Assembly (NCBI GenBank): GCA_025059775.1
Contig: JANXCW010000008.1
Coordinates: 55,427 to 119,426 of the forward strand
Reading direction: 5' to 3'
Source of the DNA: Armatimonadota bacterium
GTDB lineage: Bacteria; Sysuimicrobiota; Sysuimicrobiia; Sysuimicrobiales; Sysuimicrobiaceae
Length of the DNA stretch: 64,000 bases
Both the position numbers and the translations under genes were made by a program. Below, one piece after another: positions 1 to 8,819 of this stretch. How positions within the stretch are numbered: position 1 is the stretch's first letter; each line of letters begins with the position of its first letter. The notes beneath the pieces were generated by a model. The model saw nothing but the letters and a program-made list of their open reading frames with translations. It did not search any database and had not been told where the DNA came from.

Positions 1-122
1 GCTCGGAGTACGCGGCACAGGCCATCCAGGCCCACGGTCCCCTCCGGGGGACCTGGCTCGCCCTGCGCCGCCTGAGTCGCTGCCACCCCTTCCATCCTGG
101 GGGATACGATCCCGTGCCCTAG
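1..122 (+). CDS. yidD: Membrane protein insertion efficiency factor YidD, 3' end
   Basis: Only the last 39 codons are present, reading in frame from base 3 to a TAG at 120-122. The residues match the conserved C-terminus of YidD: an SEYA start, a [12 protein letters not shown] stretch, then [13 protein letters not shown]. YidD is a small membrane-associated protein that helps YidC-dependent insertion of inner-membrane proteins. Its place 20 nt before yidC is the usual order rpmH-rnpA-yidD-yidC near the bacterial origin, so rnpA and rpmH probably lie just left of the window. The start is outside the window. Confidence 0.93.
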   Translation, partial: SEYAAQAIQAHGPLRGTWLALRRLSRCHPFHPGGYDPVP

Positions 123-142
123 CACCGGGCAGGAGGAGAACG

Positions 143-898
143 GTGTTCGGATGGCTCGTGGCACAGCTCAATCATGCCCTTCAGTTCTTCTACGGGATCA
201 CGGGCTCTTACGGATGGGCCATCATCCTCCTCACCCTCGCGGTGAAACTGGTCCTCCACCCCCTTACCCGGAAGCAGCTGCGCTCCATGAAGGAGATGCA
301 GAAGCTCCAGCCCCACATCCAGGCCCTCCAGCGGAAGTACCGAGACGATCCCCAGCGGCTCAACCGGGAGATGATGGACCTGTACCGGGCCCATGGGGTG
401 AACCCCTTCGGAGGGTGTCTGCCCATGCTCCTGCAGATGCCCGTGCTGTTCGCCCTGTATCAGGTGCTCAGCACTCCCGCTCACTTCGTCTCCCGCACCG
501 GGGAGGTCCTCAAGACCGTCCCCTTTGGGCCCTGGGATCTCCTGGTACACCCCATCACCGTGCTGGCGGATCCCGGGAAATACGGGATCGCCGCGGCGGT
601 GGCCTACGCCCTCGTGCCCGTGCTCATCGGCGCCAGCACCTACTTCCAGCAGCGGGTTTCCGTGACAGATCCCCAGCAATCCCGCATGTTCCTGTTCATG
701 CCGTTCCTCATCGGCTACTTCAGCTTGAACTTCCCGGTGGGACTGTCCCTGTACTGGTTCGTGTCCACGGTGGCGTACGTGGCCGAATACCTGTCCGTGG
801 TGGGGCTTCCGAAGTCCCAAAAAAGACCGCAGGGGGAGGCCCCGGCCGGTGGTCGCCGGAGGCGGAAGAGCGCGGAAGCGGAGGTCAGGGGAACGTGA
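143..898 (+). CDS. yidC: Membrane protein insertase YidC/Oxa1
   Basis: A 251-residue insertase that places proteins in the cytoplasmic membrane with or without SecYEG. The core is clear: a first core helix (GWAIILLTLAVKLVLHPL), the charged coiled hairpin rich in K and Q (residues about 45-85), then NPFGGCLPMLLQMPVLFALY, and two more membrane segments before a basic tail (KSQKRPQGE...GRRRRK) suited to ribosome contact. The GTG start at 143 follows an AGGAGGA site at 131-137. There is no large periplasmic domain and no obvious lipobox, so it resembles short Gram-positive forms without the lipoprotein signal. Its stop overlaps the next start in a GTGA. Confidence 0.96.
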   Translation: MFGWLVAQLNHALQFFYGITGSYGWAIILLTLAVKLVLHPLTRKQLRSMKEMQKLQPHIQALQRKYRDDPQRLNREMMDLYRAHGVNPFGGCLPMLLQMPVLFALYQVLSTPAHFVSRTGEVLKTVPFGPWDLLVHPITVLADPGKYGIAAAVAYALVPVLIGASTYFQQRVSVTDPQQSRMFLFMPFLIGYFSLNFPVGLSLYWFVSTVAYVAEYLSVVGLPKSQKRPQGEAPAGGRRRRKSAEAEVRGT

Positions 899-1581
899 GG
901 GAGTTCATCGGATCCGGTCGTACCGTGGAGGAGGCCATCGAAGCCGCACTGCGCATGTCCGGGCTTTCCCGGGAGGAGGCGGAGATCGAGGTCCTGGATG
1001 AGGGCTCCAGGGGGTTCCTGGGGTTCGGAGGGAGGGAGGCGAGGGTTCGGGTGGTGCCGAAGGGCACCACGGCCCCGGAGGCGGATCGGGCCGCGGAGAT
1101 CGCCCAGACCCTCCTGCGACATATGGGGCTGCAGGGCACGGTGCGGGCGCGGCAGTTGGAGCAAGGAGTGGCGGTGGAGGTAGAGGGGGAGGACCTCGCG
1201 GCCCTCATCGGGCGCCACGGGAGGGGCTTGCAGGCCTTTGAGGCGGTGCTGTCGCTCCTGGTGCACCGTGCGGTGGGACGGGCGGTACCCGTGGAGGTGG
1301 ACGCGGCGGGGTACCGGGAGCGCCGCCGGGCCTCCCTGGTGGCCATGGCGCAGCGGGCTGCCCAGCGGGCAGTGCGGGAGGGCCGGGCTGTCCACCTCCC
1401 GCCCATGGATCCCAAAGAGCGGCGGATCGTGCACACGGCCCTGGCCTCCCACCCTGAGGTGACCACCCACAGCGAGGGGGAGGGTAAGGACCGCCACGTG
1501 GTGGTGGAACCCCGGAAGCGGTCCCGGCCGCGGGGAAGGCGGCCGATCCGCAGACCGCGGACCACGCCGCATGACGCTTGA
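895..1581 (+). CDS. khpB: RNA-binding protein KhpB (Jag/EloR)
   Basis: A 228-residue cytoplasmic RNA-binding protein of the Jag/KhpB family, which with KhpA affects cell elongation and division in Gram-positive bacteria. The three usual parts are present: an N-terminal Jag_N domain (EFIGSGRTVEEAIEAAL..., residues 2-50), a KH-like domain with IGRHGRGLQAFEAVLSLLVHR (about 103-123), and an R3H domain with PPMDPKERRIVHTALASH. The last 20 residues are very basic (RKRSRPRGRRPIRRPR). The GTG start at 895 overlaps the yidC stop, and the end overlaps rsmG by 11 nt, so the three are probably translated from one message. Confidence 0.94.
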   Translation: MREFIGSGRTVEEAIEAALRMSGLSREEAEIEVLDEGSRGFLGFGGREARVRVVPKGTTAPEADRAAEIAQTLLRHMGLQGTVRARQLEQGVAVEVEGEDLAALIGRHGRGLQAFEAVLSLLVHRAVGRAVPVEVDAAGYRERRRASLVAMAQRAAQRAVREGRAVHLPPMDPKERRIVHTALASHPEVTTHSEGEGKDRHVVVEPRKRSRPRGRRPIRRPRTTPHDA

Positions 1582-2197
1582 GGAAGCCGCGGCTGCCCTG
1601 GGTCTGGCGTTGGACGGGCCGCAGCTCCGCCGCCTGGAGCGACACCTGGATCTCGTAATGGCCTGGAACGTGCGGGTGGACCTAGTGGCTCCCGCGTCCC
1701 GGGAGGAACTGATGAAGCGGCACCTGCTCGATAGCCTGCTCCTCCTCGTCATGGCCGATCCCCCTCGTGAATCGTGGGTGGCGGATGTGGGCAGCGGGGC
1801 TGGGTTTCCGGGCCTCGTGTGGGCCATCGCCAGGCCCGATCTCCGGTTAGTCCTACTCGAACCCCGACAGAGGCGGGCCGCATTCCTGGAGCGGGCGGTC
1901 CTGGAACTCCAGGTACCCCGGGTGGAGGTGGTGGCCCGGAGGGCGGAGGAGGCGGCCCAGATGCCCGAACACCACCTTCGATACCACCTCGTGGTGGCCC
2001 GGGCCGTGGCTCCCCCCCTCGCGGTCCGGGAACTCGCGCAGGGCCTCGTGCGACCGGATGGACGGATTTTCATCCCCCTGGGGCCGGAGGCGGAAACCCC
2101 GAAGGGAGGAGAGGTGGTAGAGCGGGAGATCCCCTGGGCCCCGGGAAGGATCCGGCGGGCCGTGGTATTTCCCGAGAAATCATGGCGGCCGTCTTAG
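1571..2197 (+). CDS. rsmG: 16S rRNA (guanine-N7) methyltransferase RsmG
   Basis: A 208-residue SAM-dependent enzyme that methylates G527 of 16S rRNA. The AdoMet site is visible as DVGSGAGFPGLVWAIARPDL followed by LLEPRQRRAAFLERAV, and the family-typical N-terminal helix pair with HLLDSLLLL comes before it. The ATG at 1571 lies inside the end of khpB, and the 3' end overlaps parA by 16 nt. Here rsmG follows khpB directly; mnmE and mnmG, which lie between them in many genomes, are absent from this spot. Confidence 0.95.
   Translation: MTLEEAAAALGLALDGPQLRRLERHLDLVMAWNVRVDLVAPASREELMKRHLLDSLLLLVMADPPRESWVADVGSGAGFPGLVWAIARPDLRLVLLEPRQRRAAFLERAVLELQVPRVEVVARRAEEAAQMPEHHLRYHLVVARAVAPPLAVRELAQGLVRPDGRIFIPLGPEAETPKGGEVVEREIPWAPGRIRRAVVFPEKSWRPS
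2166..2181. promoter_or_regulatory. parS-like centromere site 1 (imperfect)
   Basis: The 16-mer TATTTCCCGAGAAATC lies inside the end of rsmG, directly before the parA start codon. It differs from the perfect palindrome at 3820-3835 at two positions (7 and 16). The layout TxTTTCxCGxGAAA matches the general plan of the bacterial parS consensus TGTTTCACGTGAAACA. ParB binding at such sites nucleates the partition complex. Because it lies in coding sequence and is imperfect, it is the weaker of the two calls. Confidence 0.6.
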
Positions 2198-2964
2198 CGG
2201 TGGTGAACCAGAAAGGCGGGGTGGGGAAATCCACCACGGCCCTCAACCTCTCCGCGGCCCTGGCTCGCAGGGGACGCAGGGTCCTGCTGGTGGACCTGGA
2301 TCCCCAGGGCAACGCTACAAGCGGCCTCGGGATCCCCAAGGAGGGGCTCCGGTCCTCCGTATACGACGTCCTCCTCCGGCGCCTTCCCCTCCGGGCCGTG
2401 CTGCTCCCCACCGCGGTGGACGGCCTGGAGGTGGCCCCCAGCACCGTGGAGCTCGCGGGCGCGGAGGTGGAGCTCGCCACGGAGGTGGACCGGGAGGGGA
2501 GGCTCCGGGAGGCCCTGGAGGGCCTACGGGACCGCTACGATCTCGTGGCGGTGGATTGTCCCCCGTCCCTGGGGCTGCTGACCCTCAACGCCCTGGTGGC
2601 CGCGGACCAAGCCCTCTTGCCCATCCAGTGCGAGTACTACGCCCTCGAGGGCCTCTCCCTGCTCCTGCGCACCCTGGAACTCGTCCGGGAGTCCCTGAAT
2701 CCGCAGCTCCGCGTGGGAGGGGTAGTGCTCACCATGTACGATCCGCGCACCAAGCTCAGCGAGCAGGTGGCCCGGGAGGTGCGGGCCTTCTTCGGGGGGG
2801 AGGTTTTCCGGACCGTGATCCCGCGCACCGTGCGGCTCGCGGAGGCTCCCAGCCATGGGCAACCCATCTTCCTGTACGATCCCCACTCCCGGGGCGCGGC
2901 CGCCTACGACGCTCTGGCGGAGGAGGTGGCGGAGCGGCTGTGGGGGGAGGGCAAGGATGGGTGA
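2182..2964 (+). CDS. parA: Chromosome partitioning ATPase ParA (Soj)
   Basis: A 260-residue Walker-type ATPase that binds the nucleoid and moves or regulates ParB-parS complexes and DnaA. The deviant Walker A motif KGGVGKST is at residues 11-18, followed by LLVDLDPQGNATSGLG (A' motif) and VAVDCPPSLGLLTLNAL (Walker B region). The short N-terminus without an added helix-turn-helix is that of chromosomal Soj-type rather than plasmid ParA. The ATG at 2182 is chosen because the protein then starts MAAVLAVVNQKGG as family members do. It overlaps rsmG by 16 nt and parB by 8 nt. Confidence 0.96.
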   Translation: MAAVLAVVNQKGGVGKSTTALNLSAALARRGRRVLLVDLDPQGNATSGLGIPKEGLRSSVYDVLLRRLPLRAVLLPTAVDGLEVAPSTVELAGAEVELATEVDREGRLREALEGLRDRYDLVAVDCPPSLGLLTLNALVAADQALLPIQCEYYALEGLSLLLRTLELVRESLNPQLRVGGVVLTMYDPRTKLSEQVAREVRAFFGGEVFRTVIPRTVRLAEAPSHGQPIFLYDPHSRGAAAYDALAEEVAERLWGEGKDG

Positions 2965-3817
2965 GCGGCAGAGAAGGGGGCTCGGAAAAGGACTGGGGGC
3001 CCTTATCCCGGGGGCCGGAGGGGTAGCGCGCGGGGAACCCGTGGAGCTCCTGCCCCTGGAACGGATCCGACCCAGCCGGGTCCAGCCCCGTCAGGAGATC
3101 TCCCCGGAATCCCTGGAGGAGCTCGTGGCCTCCATCCGGACGCACGGGGTCCTGCAGCCCGTCCTGGTGCGGCCTGTGGGAGGGGAGTACGAGCTGGTGG
3201 CCGGGGAGCGGCGGTGGCGGGCTGCGGTTCTGGCGGGCCTGGAGCGGATCCCGGCCCTGGTGCGCCCCCTCTCGGACGCCCAGGCCCTTCAGGTAGCCCT
3301 GGTGGAGAACCTCCAGCGGGAGGACCTGAACCCCGTGGAGCGGGCCCGGGCCTTCCACCGCTTGCTGAACGAGTTCGGGCTCACCCAGCGGCAGGTGGCG
3401 GAGGCGGTGGGCCTGAGCCAGCCCGCGGTGGCGAATGCCCTGCGCCTGCTCACCCTGCCCGAGCCCATCCTCCGCAGCCTCGAGGAAGGTCGACTATCGG
3501 AGGCCCACGGCCGGCTGCTCCTCACCGTGGAGGACCCGGCCGTCCGGAAGCGGCTGTGGCGGGCCGCGCTGGAGCAGGGGTTATCGGTTCGGGCCCTGGA
3601 GGAGCGCATCGCCCTGGAAGGCCATAAGCGGCCCAGACCCCAGGGCTCCCGCCGGATGGACCCCGATGTGGAGGCGGTGCTGGAGGCCTTGCGGGAGAAG
3701 TTCCAAACCCAGGTACGGATCCGGCGGGGGCGGCGCAAGGGGGTCCTGGAGATGGAGTTCTACTCGGAAGAGGATCTGGCCCGGCTCTGCGACCTCCTCC
3801 TGGGCGGTCCTGCCTAG
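2957..3817 (+). CDS. parB: Chromosome partitioning protein ParB (Spo0J)
   Basis: A 286-residue CTP-dependent DNA clamp that loads at parS. The N-terminus has the RGLGKGLGALI motif that contacts ParA. The ParB/Srx CTP-binding domain includes GERRWRA at residues 83-89, and the parS-recognising helix-turn-helix (TQRQVAEAVGLSQPAVANALRLL) covers about 143-165. The C-terminal dimerisation region ends with the stop at 3817. The start ATG overlaps parA by 8 nt. Two parS-like palindromes, one before parA and one just after this stop, are probable binding sites. Confidence 0.96.
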   Translation: MGERQRRGLGKGLGALIPGAGGVARGEPVELLPLERIRPSRVQPRQEISPESLEELVASIRTHGVLQPVLVRPVGGEYELVAGERRWRAAVLAGLERIPALVRPLSDAQALQVALVENLQREDLNPVERARAFHRLLNEFGLTQRQVAEAVGLSQPAVANALRLLTLPEPILRSLEEGRLSEAHGRLLLTVEDPAVRKRLWRAALEQGLSVRALEERIALEGHKRPRPQGSRRMDPDVEAVLEALREKFQTQVRIRRGRRKGVLEMEFYSEEDLARLCDLLLGGPA

Positions 3818-3819
3818 GG

Positions 3820-3835
3820 TATTTCTCGAGAAATA
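3820..3835. promoter_or_regulatory. parS-like centromere site 2 (perfect palindrome)
   Basis: TATTTCTCGAGAAATA is a perfect 16-bp palindrome between the parB stop and the next gene. It matches TGTTTCACGTGAAACA at 12 of 16 positions, with the four differences placed symmetrically (2, 7, 10, 15). ParB-parS loci usually lie close to parAB. It could instead be an operator for the downstream peptidase gene, but the second near-copy before parA makes parS the better reading. Confidence 0.75.
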
Positions 3836-3850
3836 TCTTGGGAGGGAGCT

Positions 3851-5083
3851 GTGCGCGCGGACCTAGAGCGGCTCATGGTGGAACGGGGCTACGATGCCCT
3901 GGTGGGCATGGGGGGGAGTGAGGACCCGAATCTGTTCTACGTGATGCGCGGGGCCCCCATCTACGCGGGAGCCCTCTACATCCACCGCCGGGGGCACCCC
4001 CCGGTTCTCTGCCACGGCACCATGGAGCGGGGGGAGGCGGAGAAGACCGGGCTACGGACCCGCAACCTGGGTCTCTACAACTTCAAGCAGATGCTCGAAG
4101 AGGCGGGCGGGGACTTCTTGCGGGCCCACGTGGCCCTTCTGCGGAGGGTATTCGAGGAGGAGGGCGTGCGGGGCCGGGTGCTCTTTTTCGGGCAGATGGA
4201 CCGGGGGGCCGCCTACCTCCTGCTGCGGGCCATCGCGGAGGGGATTCCTGGAATCGAGGTGGTGGGGGAGTACGACCGCCCCTTGGTGACCGTGGCCCGC
4301 ATGACCAAGGAACCCGAGGAGATCGAGGCTATCCGCCGGACAGGGGAGGCTACGGGGCGGGTGGTGCAGAAGGTGGCGGGTTTCCTCCGCACCCTCCGAT
4401 CTCGTGGTGATCGCCTCGTCCAGGAGAACGGGGAGCCCGTGACCATCGGAGAAGTGAAGCGGCGGATCCGGATGTGGCTCGCGGAGGAAGGGCTACAGGA
4501 CACCGGGACCATCTTCAGCCAAGGCCGGGACGCTGGTTTACCGCACTCCCGGGGGGAGGATGGCCAGTTCCTCCGGCCCGGGCAGCCCCTGGTCCTCGAC
4601 ATCTTCCCCAGGCCCGCGGGGGGCGGGTACTGCTTCGACATGACCCGGACATGGGTGGTGGGAAAGCCGTCGGAGCGGTTGCGGCAGGTGTACCGGGATG
4701 TGCTGGAGTGCTACCACGCGGTGGTGAAGCATCTCGGGCCCGGGGTTTCCTGTCGGGAGCTGCAGCAGCGGGCGTGTGCCTTCTTCGAGGAGAGGGGACA
4801 TCCCACCGTGGGCTCGGATCCCACCACCCAGGTGGGCTACGTGCACTCCCTGGGCCATGGGTTGGGGCTCGAGGTACACGAGCTCCCGCGGCTTGCGGAC
4901 TTCCCGGGGAACGAGGATGTGCTGGAGCCTGGGATGGTGTTCACAGTGGAGCCCGGCCTTTACTATCCCGAGGAGGGCATCGGGGTCCGGCTGGAGGACA
5001 CCTGGGCTTTGGATGCGGAGGGAAGGCCGTTAAACCTCGGGGGCTATCCCATGGACTTAGTGATCTCGGGGGAGGAGGTATGA
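3851..5083 (+). CDS. M24 family metallopeptidase (Xaa-Pro aminopeptidase-like)
   Basis: A 410-residue cytoplasmic enzyme with the creatinase N-terminal domain (1-170) and the pita-bread catalytic domain. All five expected metal ligands can be seen: Asp in LVLDIFPR (about 251), Asp in CFDMTRTW (about 262), His in SLGHGLGLEVHE (about 335), Glu in FTVEPGLY (about 366) and Glu in GVRLEDTW (about 381). It probably removes N-terminal residues before proline; the exact substrate cannot be told. The GTG at 3851 follows GGAGGGA closely. The stop overlaps the next gene as ATGA. Confidence 0.88.
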   Translation: MRADLERLMVERGYDALVGMGGSEDPNLFYVMRGAPIYAGALYIHRRGHPPVLCHGTMERGEAEKTGLRTRNLGLYNFKQMLEEAGGDFLRAHVALLRRVFEEEGVRGRVLFFGQMDRGAAYLLLRAIAEGIPGIEVVGEYDRPLVTVARMTKEPEEIEAIRRTGEATGRVVQKVAGFLRTLRSRGDRLVQENGEPVTIGEVKRRIRMWLAEEGLQDTGTIFSQGRDAGLPHSRGEDGQFLRPGQPLVLDIFPRPAGGGYCFDMTRTWVVGKPSERLRQVYRDVLECYHAVVKHLGPGVSCRELQQRACAFFEERGHPTVGSDPTTQVGYVHSLGHGLGLEVHELPRLADFPGNEDVLEPGMVFTVEPGLYYPEEGIGVRLEDTWALDAEGRPLNLGGYPMDLVISGEEV

Positions 5084-5634
5084 ACCGGGAGGAAGCCTGG
5101 GCGCTGGTGTGCGAGTGGGTGCAGAATCCGAACCTGCGCAAGCACCTGCGGGCGGTGGAGGCGGCCATGCGGACTTATGCCCGGAGATTCGGGGAGGACG
5201 AGGAGGCGTGGGGGATCGTGGGTCTCCTGCACGACCTGGACTACGAGCGACACCCCTCTCTGGAGGAGCACCCCTTCGTGGCCGCAGAGGAGCTGCGGCG
5301 GCGCGGGGTCCCAGAGCCGTGGGTGCGGGCCGTGCTGGCGCACGGGGATCACACCGGCGTGAAGCGGGAGACCCCCATGGAGCGGGCCCTGTTCGCCTGC
5401 GACGAGATGGTGGGGTTCGTGATCGCGGTGGCTCTGGTGAAGGGGAGATCCCTCCAGAAGGTGGATCCGGACTCCGTGCGCCGGAAGATGAAGGACAAGG
5501 CCTTTGCCCGGGCCGTGCGGCGGGAGGACTTGGTGCGGGGCGCGGAGGAGCTGGGGGTTCCTCTGGACGAGCACATCGCCACGGTGGTGGAGGCCCTGCG
5601 GTCCATCGCTCCCGAGCTGGGGCTAGAAGGCTAA
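5080..5634 (+). CDS. HD domain metal-dependent phosphohydrolase
   Basis: A 184-residue protein of the HD superfamily. The metal-binding pattern shows as an early His in RKHLRAVEAAM (about 20), the HD doublet in GLLHDLDYE (about 53-54), then HPFVAAEEL and AHGDHTG. HD proteins of this size hydrolyse nucleotides or phosphoesters; the substrate is not evident. It is translationally coupled to the M24 peptidase gene by an ATGA overlap. The following gene runs in the opposite direction with only a 2-nt gap. Confidence 0.8.
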   Translation: MNREEAWALVCEWVQNPNLRKHLRAVEAAMRTYARRFGEDEEAWGIVGLLHDLDYERHPSLEEHPFVAAEELRRRGVPEPWVRAVLAHGDHTGVKRETPMERALFACDEMVGFVIAVALVKGRSLQKVDPDSVRRKMKDKAFARAVRREDLVRGAEELGVPLDEHIATVVEALRSIAPELGLEG

Positions 5635-5636
5635 CT

Positions 5637-7151
5637 TCACCGGTCCAGCCAGGCATCCGCAGGCCGCCAGAGCAATCCCTTCCACTGGAGGTGGAAGGTG
5701 TCCCGCACATACCGCTGCAGCACGTACATGGCGCCAGAGTGCACCACGGGGATGAGGTCCGCCTCCCGGATGAGCAAGCGGTTGAGCCGCCGCATCTTCA
5801 CCACCTCCGGGGTCCGGGTCTTCCGGGCCTCGTGGTAGGCCTGCTCCAGGCCCGCGGGCCGCTTCCAGCTGGCGAAGGCTAAGGGGCCGAAGAAGTGGGT
5901 GCCCAGGGTATCGACGAGGTCGGCCTGATACACGAGGTTGTAGAACAGTAGTCCACTCCACCCCCGCTGGATCCGCTCCACCCACCCGCCCGGAGAGAGG
6001 GGCCGGAGTTCCACCCGGATCCCCACCTGCCCCAGCTGGTGCTGGATGGCGCTCATCACGTCCGGCATGCGGCCGGTAGGGAGGGTGAGCTCGGTGCGGA
6101 ACCCCTGGGGGTATCCCGCCTCCGCCAGCAGCCTCCGGGCCTGCTCGGGGTCGTGTTTGGGCCCCTGGATGGCCGGATCGTACTCCGGGGAGGGGAAGGC
6201 CGCGAGCTGGTACTCCGCCCGGTAGCGCCCGTAGCCCAGGGCCCGGGCGATGCCCTCCCGGTCCAGGGCGAGCCAGGTGGCCATGCGCACCCGGGCGTCC
6301 GCGAAGGGGCTGGTGGGGTTTGCGCTGTCGGGGATGAGGAGGTTGGGCGCGACGCGGCCGGTGATGGAGGGGTATCCCATCTGCACAAGGGAGTAGCCGA
6401 TGTCCGGGATCGCCCCCACGTTGATCACGTCGAGCCGGCCGGCCAGGAACCCAGCCCGCATGGTCTGGAGGTCCGGGATGAACGCGTATTCGATCTCCTG
6501 GAGATAGGGCTTGCCGCGCTGCCAGTACCCCTCAAACCGCCGGTACCGTATCCCTACGTCCCGCTCGAACCGCACGAGTCGGAAAGGTCCTGTCCCCACC
6601 GGGTTCCACCGGGCTCCCTCCATCCCGCTCCGCTCTACGGACGCGGGCGAGACCACAAGCCCCTCCGGCCCTGAGAGGGCGCTGAGGAGGCGGTTGTCCC
6701 ACTCCGCCAGCTCCAGGCGCACCCGGTAACGATCCACCACCCGCACCCCCCGCACCCACGGCAGCCGCTTGGCCTGGATCTGCCGCTCCAGGTTCCACCG
6801 CACCGCCTCCGCGTCGAACTCCGTCCCGTCGTGGAACCGCACCCCTTGTCGGAGCAAGAGGGTAATGGCGGAGAGGTCCGGGCTGATCTCCCACCGCTCC
6901 GCCAGTCCCGGGTGGATCCGCCTCTGCCGGTCCACCCACACCAGGGGCTCCAGCACCGGCATCGCGGAGGGCATGGAGGCCGCGGACATCTCCCACGGGA
7001 GGAAGGGGGTGTTGGGGATGGCATCGGAAACCCGAAGGATCCCGCCCCGCTTAGGACCCACGGGGGCGGTCTCCCCTAACCCCCGGCCAGCCCAGACCAT
7101 CACGAGCACCAGGCCGATGGCCCCCAGCGCCCGCCACGCGCGACTCCGCAT
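5637..7151 (-). CDS. ABC transporter solute-binding protein, family 5 (peptide/nickel type)
   Basis: A 504-residue secreted binding protein of the DppA/OppA/NikA class. The N-terminus MRSRAWRALGAIGLVLVMVWAGRG is a signal peptide without a clear lipobox. The mature part has the family signatures LLLRQGVRFHDGTEFDAEAVRWNLER and VGTGPFRLVRFE, and a two-lobed length. No permease or ATPase gene is adjacent; it lies 19 nt after the CocE-type hydrolase gene on the same strand, so the two may be co-expressed. Ligand unknown. Confidence 0.88.
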   Translation of the reverse strand: MRSRAWRALGAIGLVLVMVWAGRGLGETAPVGPKRGGILRVSDAIPNTPFLPWEMSAASMPSAMPVLEPLVWVDRQRRIHPGLAERWEISPDLSAITLLLRQGVRFHDGTEFDAEAVRWNLERQIQAKRLPWVRGVRVVDRYRVRLELAEWDNRLLSALSGPEGLVVSPASVERSGMEGARWNPVGTGPFRLVRFERDVGIRYRRFEGYWQRGKPYLQEIEYAFIPDLQTMRAGFLAGRLDVINVGAIPDIGYSLVQMGYPSITGRVAPNLLIPDSANPTSPFADARVRMATWLALDREGIARALGYGRYRAEYQLAAFPSPEYDPAIQGPKHDPEQARRLLAEAGYPQGFRTELTLPTGRMPDVMSAIQHQLGQVGIRVELRPLSPGGWVERIQRGWSGLLFYNLVYQADLVDTLGTHFFGPLAFASWKRPAGLEQAYHEARKTRTPEVVKMRRLNRLLIREADLIPVVHSGAMYVLQRYVRDTFHLQWKGLLWRPADAWLDR

Positions 7152-7170
7152 GGTCCTCCCCCTCCTTACC

Positions 7171-8757
7171 TTAGCTCTCCCGGGTTATGGGCACGAGCAG
7201 ATAGGCGTCCCACTTGCCCCCCAGGTACAGGGTGTGCCGCCCCCGGTTCACCGTCTCCCGGTAGTCCATGAAGATCCCGGGATCCTCGCCGTTGCGGTAG
7301 CGGCCGGAGATCTCCAGGCGGAGGACGTCCCCGGCCCGGAACAGGGTGGCGCTAGGCAGCACAGGGATCTCACAGTCCACGATGCTTCCCGGGCTCACCT
7401 TCGCTCCTCCCTCCACCACGGACCTGGGGTACGGCTCCCATAGGGTGGACTTCTCCGGGTCCAGCTCCCGACAGGAGAGCCGCAGCCACCCCAAAGCCAC
7501 CGGCCACCGCTCGGGTGCGAGATCGCTGTCGAACCACACCTCCTGTCCGTCCCGGTTCAGCTTGCGTACGGTCACGAACAGGTCCATGTCGTCCGCATCC
7601 CTTGGGCTTACCCACAGCCGCAACTTCATGTACCCCACGACCTCCGTGTCCCGCTCGAACCGGTAGTCGAACCAGGCAGCGCCGGAATTCCCGTCGTAGG
7701 TAACCTCCGCCTCCTCCGGGGGACGGCTGGGCTGCAGGGTTCCATTGCCCGTGAGGTAAAGGGGGCGGTACAGGGTTCCGGGGACCGGGAAGTCCCGTTC
7801 GTACCGCACGAAGTAGTGGTGCAGATCCTCCCGGACCTCTAGCCGGACGGGCGGGGTCTCTAGGATACGGCGGTCCGTGCCCTTGAGGAAGCAGTCGAAG
7901 AAGAGCAGGCGGCTGGCCATGGCCTCCACCGTATAGAAGGTGGCCCACTTCTGCCGGCCGTGGGTATACAGCCACTTGTGCGGGGACCGGATCTTCCGGA
8001 AGGCCCGGAAGGATCCCCGGGTGTGCGCCCCGTGATCCGCCCAGGTCCCGCAGATGAGGGCGGGCACGGTGATCTGGGCAAGGAAGTCGTCTTCCTCCAT
8101 GGGGAGGGGAGTCGGCGGGTCCTCGTGCTCCGGAGGGGGCCAGGCTGGGGAGGGCTCGGGCCCGCGGTAGCCCCGGCGGGTGAAGCGGGTCTCGGGAATG
8201 CCGCCGGGGTACATCACATCCCGGTACACATCCGTCATAGCCTCCCACGGGCAGATGGCCTTGAGGTGCGGTGGGGCCATCGCGGCCACCCGCCACTGAC
8301 TGAACCCCAGGATGGAAACCCCGCTGAGGCCCACGTTCCCATTGCTCCACGGCTGCTGGCCCGCCCATTGGATGGCGTCGTACATGTCCCGGGCCCACAG
8401 CCCATCCCGAACCACCCCCACCGCGGTTCCCCCCGCGCTCTCCGTCGCCACCCGCCGACCCGGGGATCGCCCGAATCCCCGGGGATCCACGATCACGAGG
8501 GCGTACCCGTTGCGCACCCAGAACTCGGGGTCCTCCGCCTCGAAGGGAGTGGTGGCGGTGAGGGTAGCGGACCAGGGCTCGTAGGCCACGCCCCACAGGG
8601 GATCGTGAGGCCCCCACATTCGATCCTTGCCGAAGCTCGTGAAGGCCATGATCACGGGGTAGCGGCCCTCCCGGTCCGGAAGGGAGACGTTAGCCGACAG
8701 GCTCAGCCCGTCCCGCATGGGGATGGGGACGTCCCGCAGCTGCCGGATTCCGAGCAT
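7171..8757 (-). CDS. CocE/NonD family hydrolase
   Basis: A 528-residue serine hydrolase of the X-Pro dipeptidyl-peptidase (S15)/cocaine esterase family. The order is an alpha/beta hydrolase domain (1-300) and a C-terminal jelly-roll (about 330-520, DYRFERDTEVVGYMKLRLWV...). The probable nucleophile is the Ser in GNVGLSGVSILGFSQW; the Asp in ICGTWADHGAHTRG and the His near YTHGRQKWATFY may complete the triad. Members cleave esters or amide bonds of small acyl substrates. It lies in a same-strand group with acetoacetyl-CoA synthetase and a solute-binding protein, suggesting scavenging of small organic acids or esters (inference). Confidence 0.85.
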   Translation of the reverse strand: MLGIRQLRDVPIPMRDGLSLSANVSLPDREGRYPVIMAFTSFGKDRMWGPHDPLWGVAYEPWSATLTATTPFEAEDPEFWVRNGYALVIVDPRGFGRSPGRRVATESAGGTAVGVVRDGLWARDMYDAIQWAGQQPWSNGNVGLSGVSILGFSQWRVAAMAPPHLKAICPWEAMTDVYRDVMYPGGIPETRFTRRGYRGPEPSPAWPPPEHEDPPTPLPMEEDDFLAQITVPALICGTWADHGAHTRGSFRAFRKIRSPHKWLYTHGRQKWATFYTVEAMASRLLFFDCFLKGTDRRILETPPVRLEVREDLHHYFVRYERDFPVPGTLYRPLYLTGNGTLQPSRPPEEAEVTYDGNSGAAWFDYRFERDTEVVGYMKLRLWVSPRDADDMDLFVTVRKLNRDGQEVWFDSDLAPERWPVALGWLRLSCRELDPEKSTLWEPYPRSVVEGGAKVSPGSIVDCEIPVLPSATLFRAGDVLRLEISGRYRNGEDPGIFMDYRETVNRGRHTLYLGGKWDAYLLVPITRES

Positions 8758-8819
8758 CTCTATTCCTCGCTGAACCTAATCTCCAGCTCAGCGGTGCCTG
8801 CGGATCCGGTTTTCCAGAT

